Shown here piece after piece: positions 1 to 4,847 of a stretch of 5,069 bases of DNA (the first letter of the stretch is position 1; every line of letters starts with the position of its first letter). Made by a program: the position numbers and the translations under genes. Origin of the DNA: Lachnospiraceae bacterium (GTDB taxonomy: Bacteria > Bacillota > Clostridia > Lachnospirales > Lachnospiraceae); assembly GCA_003447895.1 (NCBI GenBank), contig DLYC01000189.1:1-5069 (forward strand). The letters run 5' to 3'. Under the pieces are notes generated by a model, which had not been told where the DNA came from, made no database searches, and was given only the letters and a program-made list of their open reading frames with translations.

Positions 1-1108
1 CGCGGAAGTGGCCGGGCGCGCCGAAGCCGTCGGCCGGGACGAACACGATGTCATACTTAAGTGCCTTCTGGCAGAAGGCCACTGCGTCCTCTTCCAGAGC
101 CTTGGGCATAATATAGAAGGTTCCGCCGGGCCTTATGACGCTGAATCCCAGGTCCTTGAAGGTGTCATAGAGAAGATTCATGTTCTTTTCATAGACCGCA
201 AGATCAGAGGTGTCGTCCACCGTCTCCGCCATGGCCAGCATGATCAGAGAGGACGGGCAGTTGTGGCCGATTCCTCTGGAGATCTGGCCGAACATGGGGA
301 CGAGGTCCTCCGCGTGCTCGCACGCCGGGTTCACTGCCACGTATCCGATTCTCTCTCCGGGGATGGAGAGGGATTTGGAGAAGGAATAGCAGGTCAGCGT
401 GTGGGGGTAGAACTTCGCCACGTAGGGCGCCTTCTGTCCGTCGAAGATGATCTCCCTGTAGGGTTCGTCGGAGATCAGGAAGATGTTGTGGCCAAACTCT
501 GCGGATTTTCTGGTCAGAAGGTCAGAAAGGCGCTCAAGAGTCTCCTTGCTGTAGAGGATGCCGGAGGGGTTGTTGGGCGTATTGATGAGGACCGCCGCGA
601 CGTTCTCCGTCAGGTACTCCTCCGCCGCGTCAAAATTCACCTGGAAGGAACTCATATCCGCGGGCACGACCTTGATCCTTGCGCCGGTGTCATTGATGTA
701 GGGATTGTACTCCGGGAAATAGGGGGCAAAGACCAGCACTTCGTCGCCGGGCTTTGTGACCGCGCGGAGTGCGTGGGCCAGAGCGCCAGCCGCGCCCGAA
801 GTGGGGAAAATATGATTTCCCGTGTAGTTCATATCGAATCTACGGTTAAGCGATGCCGCGACCTTCTCCTTGACCTCCGGGATTCCCAGCGTGGGGCTGT
901 ATCCGTGAAGCGCAAGGGGCTCCATGGTCTGAAGAAGAGACAGCGCTGTGTCTGTAAAGCTCTGGGGCGCGGGCACAGAGGGGTTTCCGAGACTAAAGTC
1001 AAAGATGTTCTCGTAACCGATCTCCTTTCCTCTCGCTGTGGCATACTCCGACAGATTTCTGATTACCGATTTATTAGACAACATGTTTAAATAATGTTCG
1101 TTGATCAC
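1..1108 (-). CDS. Class I/II PLP-dependent aminotransferase (AspB/COG0436 type), 3' end cut by window edge
   Basis: This probably cytosolic enzyme transfers an amino group between an amino acid and a 2-oxo acid using pyridoxal phosphate. The window shows 369 codons, nearly the whole family length of about 390-400. The start is GTG at 1108, chosen because AGGAGG lies 9 nt upstream; the internal ATG at 1084 has no ribosome binding site. The protein begins MINEHYLNMLSNKS. Visible fold-type I landmarks are SGAAGA (104-109, phosphate-binding loop), NTPNNPSG (176-183), DEPY (214-217, cofactor Asp and Tyr) and SFSKSLSIPGERIG (242-255). The last matches the class I attachment signature, with K245 as the Schiff-base lysine. 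The final visible residue, R369 in GHFR, sits where the substrate-carboxylate arginine is expected. The gene begins 33 nt after the GNAT stop and is probably co-transcribed with it. Substrate specificity (aspartate, alanine, aromatic or other) cannot be read from this sequence. Confidence 0.95.
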   Translation of the reverse strand, partial: MINEHYLNMLSNKSVIRNLSEYATARGKEIGYENIFDFSLGNPSVPAPQSFTDTALSLLQTMEPLALHGYSPTLGIPEVKEKVAASLNRRFDMNYTGNHIFPTSGAAGALAHALRAVTKPGDEVLVFAPYFPEYNPYINDTGARIKVVPADMSSFQVNFDAAEEYLTENVAAVLINTPNNPSGILYSKETLERLSDLLTRKSAEFGHNIFLISDEPYREIIFDGQKAPYVAKFYPHTLTCYSFSKSLSIPGERIGYVAVNPACEHAEDLVPMFGQISRGIGHNCPSSLIMLAMAETVDDTSDLAVYEKNMNLLYDTFKDLGFSVIRPGGTFYIMPKALEEDAVAFCQKALKYDIVFVPADGFGAPGHFR

Positions 1109-1117
1109 TTCTTCCTA

Positions 1118-1123
1118 CCTCCT
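1118..1123 (-). promoter_or_regulatory. Shine-Dalgarno AGGAGG deciding the GTG start of the aminotransferase
   Basis: A perfect AGGAGG on the minus strand lies 9 nt before GTG at 1108. The alternative ATG at 1084 is 33 nt away and has no purine-rich stretch in front of it. The site lies in the short gap after the GNAT stop, and I see no promoter or terminator there, which fits read-through from the upstream gene. Confidence 0.85.
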
Positions 1124-1141
1124 GAGAATTGAATCTGACTT

Positions 1142-2083
1142 TTATCTGACTTTCAGAATATAATAACGCTGATTTTCCTCTTCCGCTACAGGCACAAAAC
1201 CAAAAGATTCCAATATTTTGACCGAAATCTTGTTGAGTACTGATGTATCCGCCCCCACGCATTCGAATCCGAGCTGCGTAAAGCCGTATTCCAGGACTGC
1301 CTTTCCGACTTCCGTGGCGATCCCCTTTCCGCGCATGCGGGCATGGATCAGGTAGCCGAACATGGCGTCGACCTGGGGCGGGACGGCCCTTGGCTTTGCT
1401 GACGCGCCTGGTGCGGCGTCCGGCGGTGCATCCGCTGCTTTGTTCCAAAAACCGGACGGGAACGAGAAGCCCATGCGGCCAATCAGGCGGCCGTCCGCCT
1501 TGTCCACGATGGCCCAGTCGCCGTAGCCGGCCAGCCGGTAGACCTTCCGGATGTAGCTGTCCAGGATCTCCTGCTCCCTGCTGCTGACGTCCGATGGCGG
1601 CTCCAGAAACTTCCGGGCCTGCTCGTCGTACAGATCGCGGATGGCGTCCAGGTCCTCCGGCACAAACTCCCGCACCACGCAGCGGTCCGTCTCCAGGATC
1701 GTCCACGGGAGATTTCGCTGGCGCTGCCAGATCTTCTCCAGAGAATCCCTGTCCACCCACTGCGGTTCCATGAGCACATAGTCCGCGGGCCTCAGCTCCT
1801 CCCCCGCATTGCCGGCGTGGCGGTACCCGCACACGGCGGCGCCTGCGCTCGACAGCGCCTCCAGGAGCCTCCCCGAGTCGGCGATGTATAAAAAGTTTAT
1901 GGTGCCAGGCACCATTAAATTTTTATAAACAAATTCCGGCTCAGTTAATAAATTTTTAATGGTGCCTGGCACCATAAACTCCGCGTCGACGCCGAATTCC
2001 CTATAGCGGCGCACCGCCTCCTGCGCATCCGGAAGGCTCGCCCCGCTCCATTTTTCTTCCAGAACAAAAACTGCTTTTTTCAT
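1142..2083 (-). CDS. GNAT-family N-acetyltransferase (RimJ/RimL-like) with an extra N-terminal region and an in-frame palindromic insert
   Basis: This 313-residue protein is predicted to transfer an acetyl group from acetyl-CoA to an amine; the substrate is unknown. The GNAT domain covers about residues 128-313. It starts TILETDRCVVREF, contains GYGDWAIVDK (186-195), IGRMGFS (201-207) and GYLIHARMRGKGIATE (243-258, motif A, with R-x-R-G-K-G-I-A as the acetyl-CoA pyrophosphate loop), and ends with SVKILESFGFVPV. Residues 1-127 form an extra region, including FLYIADSGRLLEAL and CGYRHAGNAGEEL, that I cannot assign to a named domain. Residues 37-63 are encoded by an inverted palindrome pair and carry MVPGTI twice. 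Residues 214-238 are an Ala/Pro-rich loop inside the GNAT fold. I chose ATG at 2083. A TTG six codons upstream keeps the frame, but those codons lie within the promoter -10 region. No Shine-Dalgarno precedes the ATG, so the mRNA may be leaderless. The family call is secure; the role is not. Confidence 0.88.
   Translation of the reverse strand: MKKAVFVLEEKWSGASLPDAQEAVRRYREFGVDAEFMVPGTIKNLLTEPEFVYKNLMVPGTINFLYIADSGRLLEALSSAGAAVCGYRHAGNAGEELRPADYVLMEPQWVDRDSLEKIWQRQRNLPWTILETDRCVVREFVPEDLDAIRDLYDEQARKFLEPPSDVSSREQEILDSYIRKVYRLAGYGDWAIVDKADGRLIGRMGFSFPSGFWNKAADAPPDAAPGASAKPRAVPPQVDAMFGYLIHARMRGKGIATEVGKAVLEYGFTQLGFECVGADTSVLNKISVKILESFGFVPVAEEENQRYYILKVR
1894..1980. repeat. 87-nt inverted pair of palindromes (REPIN-like) inside the GNAT coding sequence
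   Basis: Two perfect 26-nt arms, 1894-1919 and 1955-1980, are reverse complements of each other. Each contains its own 17-nt palindrome with a single central base, ATGGTGCCAGGCACCAT on the plus strand at 1899-1915 and its complement at 1959-1975. Inward of the arms, 8 of the next 11 bases also pair, leaving a spacer of about 13 nt. The unit is exactly 29 codons long, so it keeps the frame, and because of its symmetry both arms encode MVPGTI. Two inverted palindromes around a short spacer is the architecture of REPINs, which are mobilised by RAYT (IS200/Y1-like) transposases in other bacteria. No transposase is visible here, so the REPIN assignment is inference. Confidence 0.85.
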
Positions 2084-2092
2084 ACAAGGACC

Positions 2093-2122
2093 ATTATACA
2101 AAGCAAGTTTGACGAATGTAAA
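2093..2122 (-). promoter_or_regulatory. Sigma-A type promoter for the GNAT-aminotransferase pair
   Basis: Minus strand: -35 TTTACA at 2122-2117 (5 of 6 to consensus), an 18-nt spacer, then a perfect -10 TATAAT at 2098-2093. Only 9 nt separate the -10 from the GNAT ATG at 2083. Transcription would therefore begin within a few bases of the start codon, giving a leaderless or nearly leaderless message. No other promoter of similar quality is visible before the aminotransferase, so it probably serves both genes. Confidence 0.7.
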
Positions 2123-2136
2123 GCAGGGAAGTCGGG

Positions 2137-2158
2137 TTCATATTTTATTCATATTTTA
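2137..2158. repeat. Tandem duplication, 11 nt x 2
   Basis: The unit TTCATATTTTA occurs twice without a gap. It lies 15 nt beyond the -35 of the GNAT promoter and adds AT-rich sequence upstream of it, where an UP-like effect is possible but unproven. Confidence 0.8.
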
Positions 2159-2226
2159 TTTATCCATTCTTCAATCTTTACTAAATCTTTGGACATTTTT
2201 GAATCCTATAATACAAGCATAGAAAC

Positions 2227-2252
2227 AAACACAAGCCAAAAACACAAGCCAA
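2227..2252. repeat. Tandem duplication, 13 nt x 2
   Basis: The unit AAACACAAGCCAA occurs twice in perfect tandem in the intergenic region. No function is evident. Confidence 0.8.
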
Positions 2253-2322
2253 GTCCCCGGGGCGAGGTAATCACTCAATAAGACGATTTCCGTTATTGGT
2301 ATACAAATAACTTTTTCATAAC

Positions 2323-2349
2323 ATGCCAGGTACCACGCGTACCTGGCAT
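2323..2349. repeat. Perfect 11-bp palindrome related to the GNAT-internal palindromes
   Basis: ATGCCAGGTAC at 2323-2333 and GTACCTGGCAT at 2339-2349 are exact reverse complements around the 5-nt loop CACGC. On the minus strand it contains TGGTACCTGGCA. This matches TGGTGCCTGGCA of the palindromes inside the GNAT gene at 11 of 12 positions, so it looks like a third, diverged unit of the same family. It could also fold as an RNA hairpin or serve as an operator; neither can be shown here. Confidence 0.7.
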
Positions 2350-2372
2350 CCTCCCTTTTCAGGGGTTTTTTT

Positions 2373-2396
2373 AATTTTTTGCCAAATTTTTTGCCA
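2373..2396. repeat. Tandem duplication, 12 nt x 2
   Basis: The unit AATTTTTTGCCA occurs twice in perfect tandem, just beyond the 2323-2349 palindrome. It is noncoding as far as can be judged. Confidence 0.85.
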
Positions 2397-2434
2397 AAAA
2401 ACAGCCCCGGCCGGCGACTGACAATTGTAAACAG

Positions 2435-2487
2435 AAAATGACCGCTGTGAGATTCGATCCGATCACTTCTCACACGCGGTCATTTTT
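2435..2487 (-). terminator. Rho-independent terminator of the murB-rapZ-whiA-HPr operon, possibly bidirectional
   Basis: The left arm (2435-2451) and right arm (2469-2486) form a 17-bp stem, AAAATGACCGC with GCGGTCATTTT plus TGTGAG with CTCACA. There is one bulged C at 2475 and a 17-nt loop. On the minus strand the stem runs into TTTTCTGTTT; on the plus strand it is followed by TTTTTCTTT. It lies about 120 nt beyond the HPr-like stop, where the operon should end. No plus-strand gene needs it, so the minus orientation is the likely working one. Confidence 0.85.
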
Positions 2488-2606
2488 CTTTCCGATATTT
2501 CTTTTTTACTCAGTTACCGATGATGACTGATTTAAACTGTACTGATTCAGAAATGCACACAGATTGCAGAACAAACAGAATCATTTACAGTCCCACGGCT
2601 TCCGCC

Positions 2607-2876
2607 TCAGGCTGTCATATCAAATTTGTCCTTCAAAAAGCTAATGATCTCCTCCATGGCGCCTTCCTCATCACTGCCGTCTCCAGACACAGTGAGGAAA
2701 TCACCATTCGCAAGGTTCAGGGACATCATTCCCATAATGCTCTTCGCATTGACACGTTTCGTCTCTGTCTCGAGATAGATCTTGCTCTCGTACTTACTCG
2801 CGACCTGTACGAGTTCGGCAATCGGCCTGGGTTCCAACCCCCTGGGGCAGGAGATCTTCATTGACTTCTTAATCAT
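2607..2876 (-). CDS. crh: Crh-like HPr-family protein with Glu15 in place of His15
   Basis: This 89-residue cytosolic protein of the HPr fold has the usual length for HPr/Crh. From ATG at 2876 the family landmarks keep their standard numbers: the active-site loop reads GLEPRP (13-18), so the His15 phosphorylated by enzyme I is Glu15. The regulatory serine is intact as Ser46 in VNAKSIMGMMSL (42-53). A protein of this kind should not carry phosphate in the PTS. It could still be phosphorylated on Ser46 by HPr kinase and act as a CcpA corepressor, as Bacillus Crh (Gln15) does. The start overlaps the whiA stop as ATGA, with AAGGAG 8 nt upstream inside the end of whiA, which indicates translational coupling. 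The position after whiA matches Bacillus crh. The symbol rests on that context and the missing histidine; whether the protein acts as Crh is inference. Confidence 0.9.
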   Translation of the reverse strand: MIKKSMKISCPRGLEPRPIAELVQVASKYESKIYLETETKRVNAKSIMGMMSLNLANGDFLTVSGDGSDEEGAMEEIISFLKDKFDMTA

Positions 2877-3874
2877 AACACACTCTCCTTGAAAACACTG
2901 TCAGGAACACTCCGTCCCGCCGGCCTCTCCTCCCTGTATTTCCCTGCAAGTTCGGTCAGTCTTCTCAGTCGATGGTTCACACCCGATTTGCCGATCGGCG
3001 GTACAGCCCGGTCTCCCAGTTCCCGCAGCGGCAGATCCGGATACTGCATGCGCAGCTCAGCCATCTTTCGCAGACTTTCCGGCAGCGTTCTCAGAACACC
3101 GATCTCTTCCAGAAAGCGGATGTCTTCGATCTGCTTTCTGGACGCGCTCACTGTCTTCCCGATGTTTGCCGCCTCACAGTTGACGCGGCGGTTGACAGAA
3201 TTGCGCAGATCCTTGTAGATCCGCTGATTCTCCATCTCCATCATGCTGACGGTTGCCCCCATCAGATTCAGAAGATCGACGATATCCGTGGAATCCTTGA
3301 AATACACAACGCAGCTCTTCTTGCGAAGAACGGTCTTGGCCTCCTTGCCGAAGCTTCGAAGCACTTCCTGCAGCTGTGAAACCTGTTCCTTCTCAGAACA
3401 GTTCCACTCCAGATGATACTCTTTTCGGGGGTCATTGACGGATCCGCAGCACAGAAACATGTCCCTCAGGAAACTCCTTTTGCAGCAGCTTCTGTCAAGT
3501 AGCGAAGGATCAACCCTCCACCTGCCGTCTGCGCAAAGCTTCCCGTCTTCATCCAGGAGCTTCAGCCTTCGAGCCAGCTCCTTAGCCGCTTCCGCCGGCA
3601 AGCCGGCGTCAACTCGTCCCCGCGTCTCCCGGCAGCTCTTGCCCGCCGGAATTAACAATCTGCTACCTATATTAATGGTTTTATTTACCAAAGTAAAGAG
3701 CTTTCTCGTCGCATCCCTGTTGTCGACATTCAAAAAAAGTCGTATATTTCCCGCTTTTTCCTGTTCAAATTGTCCAAAACAGTCAAGTAAGGCCGCGATC
3801 GACGCAATCCTGCAGTGTCTGGACGAGGGAATATTCGCGGCAATTTCCGCCTTCACCTTCGAAGAAAACGACAT
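2873..3874 (-). CDS. whiA: Sporulation/division regulator WhiA (DNA-binding protein)
   Basis: This 333-residue protein has full length for WhiA, a DNA-binding protein that controls sporulation genes in Streptomyces and affects division and chromosome segregation in Bacillus. The N-terminal part begins MSFSSKVKAEIA. The degenerate LAGLIDADG homing-endonuclease-like region includes CCKRSFLRDMFLCCGSVNDP (130-149) and continues with DIVDLLNLMGATVSMMEMEN (197-216). VNRRVNCEAAN (227-237) leads into the C-terminal helix-turn-helix domain, which includes LPLRELGDRA and PIGKSGVNHRLRRL (293-306). ATG at 3874 is preceded by GGGAGG at 6 nt. The end overlaps the HPr-like gene by 4 nt. The 112-nt gap to rapZ is the only sizeable gap within the operon and holds a near-perfect direct repeat. 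No truncation is seen. Confidence 0.97.
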   Translation of the reverse strand: MSFSSKVKAEIAANIPSSRHCRIASIAALLDCFGQFEQEKAGNIRLFLNVDNRDATRKLFTLVNKTINIGSRLLIPAGKSCRETRGRVDAGLPAEAAKELARRLKLLDEDGKLCADGRWRVDPSLLDRSCCKRSFLRDMFLCCGSVNDPRKEYHLEWNCSEKEQVSQLQEVLRSFGKEAKTVLRKKSCVVYFKDSTDIVDLLNLMGATVSMMEMENQRIYKDLRNSVNRRVNCEAANIGKTVSASRKQIEDIRFLEEIGVLRTLPESLRKMAELRMQYPDLPLRELGDRAVPPIGKSGVNHRLRRLTELAGKYREERPAGRSVPDSVFKESVL

Positions 3875-3890
3875 GACGATCCTCCCTGAT

Positions 3891-3979
3891 CCCGCCGCAG
3901 CAGGTCTGCCAAAATACCGCCCCGCCCGGCTTCCCGCCGCGTCCGAAGCCGCGTCCCCGCCGCAGCAGGCCTGTCAAAA
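3891..3979. repeat. Direct repeat pair (24 nt, 22 identical) in the rapZ-whiA gap
   Basis: Copies at 3891-3914 and 3956-3979 both begin CCCGCCGCAGCAGG and end in CAAAA, with two mismatches and a 65-nt period. Between them, CGGCTTC (3927-3933) and GAAGCCG (3945-3951) can form a 7-bp hairpin with an 11-nt loop. In mRNA sense this lies just after the rapZ stop and before the whiA ribosome binding site. There is no T-run, so it does not look like a terminator. Confidence 0.75.
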
Positions 3980-3986
3980 ACTTCTT

Positions 3987-4847
3987 TTACTTCTGCACAT
4001 CCCTGTGAAAGAGATTGATCCCGTAATCGTAATCACCGCCCCGGAGCCTCTCCGCCAGCGCATTGGCGATAGTGACGCTCCTGTGGTGTCCGCCCGTGCA
4101 GCCGATCGCGATCACGAGCTGGTTCTTTCCTTCCTTCACATAGCCCGGAATCAGGAAAGTGACCATATCCGTCAGCTTATCCATAAACTGCCCCGCCTCG
4201 GGCGCCGCCATGACATAGTCGCGCACCGGCGCGTCATTCCCCGTAAGGCGCTTCAGCTCCTCCACATAGAAGGGATTTGGCAGAAACCGGACGTCGAAGA
4301 CCAGGTCCGCGTCCATGGGGATCCCGTTCTTGAATCCGAAGGACATCACCGAAATCATCAGGGAGTTGTAGCCCTCGTCGTCGACGAAGATCCTCGCGAG
4401 CTCCTCCTTGAGAGACCGCGTGAGCAGAAACGACGTGTCGATGACATAGTCCGCCTCCGACTTGATCCTTCCCAGCATCTCGCGCTCTTTGTCGATGCCC
4501 TCTTCCACGCGGCCCGACGGATTGACGGGGTGGGCGCGCCTTGTCTCTTTGTATCTTTTGACCAGGACTTCGTCGCTCGCGTCCATGAACAGGATCTCGA
4601 AGTGGTAGCCCTTGGCGCGAAGCGCATCGAGCACCTGCTCCACATTGTCGAAGCTCTCGTCTGCCCGCGCGTCGAGCCCCAGGACCACCTTGTCGATCGT
4701 GCTCCCCGGCGCCGAGACGAGCTCCATAAAGGGGTCGATCAGCCGCACCGGCAGATTGTCGACGCAGTAGTACCCCATATCTTCCAAAAAATGGATCGCG
4801 GTGAGTTTGCCGCCCCCGCTCATCCCCGTGACGACCACAAATCTCAT
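3987..4847 (-). CDS. rapZ: RapZ/YvcJ-family nucleotide-binding protein with an atypical P-loop
   Basis: This 286-residue cytosolic protein has normal family length. Family members bind and hydrolyse nucleotides: Bacillus YvcJ has ATPase/GTPase activity, and enterobacterial RapZ is an adaptor controlling GlmS synthesis through the small RNA GlmZ. The N-terminal kinase-like domain begins MRFVVVTGMSGGGKLTA. The P-loop lysine is K14, but the next residue is Leu15 where Ser or Thr is expected. Further family blocks are EDMGYYCVDNLP (22-33), FMDASDEVLVKRYKETRRAHP (87-107, split here as two conserved stretches) and DYVIDTS. The C-terminal domain contains SFGFKNGIPMDADLVFDVRF (169-188) and AIGCTGGHHRSVTIAN (247-262). 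ATG at 4847 overlaps the murB stop by 4 nt (ATGA), with GGGAG 7 nt upstream. In Bacillus, yvcK follows this gene; here whiA follows directly. Confidence 0.96.
   Translation of the reverse strand: MRFVVVTGMSGGGKLTAIHFLEDMGYYCVDNLPVRLIDPFMELVSAPGSTIDKVVLGLDARADESFDNVEQVLDALRAKGYHFEILFMDASDEVLVKRYKETRRAHPVNPSGRVEEGIDKEREMLGRIKSEADYVIDTSFLLTRSLKEELARIFVDDEGYNSLMISVMSFGFKNGIPMDADLVFDVRFLPNPFYVEELKRLTGNDAPVRDYVMAAPEAGQFMDKLTDMVTFLIPGYVKEGKNQLVIAIGCTGGHHRSVTIANALAERLRGGDYDYGINLFHRDVQK

Larger units (their letters stand above)
2123..2606. other. AT-rich intergenic region without a convincing gene
   Basis: This 484-nt gap lies between the HPr-like stop and the GNAT promoter. It is clearly richer in A and T than the flanking genes. 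It holds a strong hairpin terminator (2435-2487), an 11-bp perfect palindrome (2323-2349) and three tandem micro-duplications (2137-2158, 2227-2252, 2373-2396). Several short frames cross it, but none has both a start with a ribosome binding site and recognisable protein sequence. No riboswitch, tRNA or transposase remnant was recognised. Confidence 0.7.

Noticed and set aside
8..1090. Plus-strand open frame of 360 codons
   Set aside because: It is antisense to the aminotransferase, whose motifs, start and ribosome binding site are clear. The plus-strand translation resembles no protein family.
2208..2213. TATAAT on the plus strand as a promoter
   Set aside because: No acceptable -35 lies at the right distance and there is no plus-strand gene downstream.
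1894..2349. CRISPR-like or attachment-site repeats
   Set aside because: The repeats are inverted palindromes with irregular spacing, not direct repeats with spacers. No integrase or cas gene is visible.
2351..2372. Possible plus-strand terminator (CCCT/AGGG hairpin followed by a T run)
   Set aside because: The stem is only 4 bp and no plus-strand gene lies upstream.
2171..2473. Minus-strand frame of 100 codons with a hydrophobic C-terminal stretch
   Set aside because: It begins with GTG inside the terminator stem, has no ribosome binding site, and much of it translates tandem repeats and the palindrome. A decayed gene cannot be excluded, but nothing supports a working one.
2520..2864. Plus-strand frame of 114 codons
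   Set aside because: It is mostly antisense to the HPr-like gene, without a ribosome binding site or recognisable sequence.
3783..3977. Minus-strand frame of 64 codons in the rapZ-whiA gap
   Set aside because: It is Gly/Arg-rich translation of the GC-rich direct repeats and runs into whiA in another frame. No start signal supports it.
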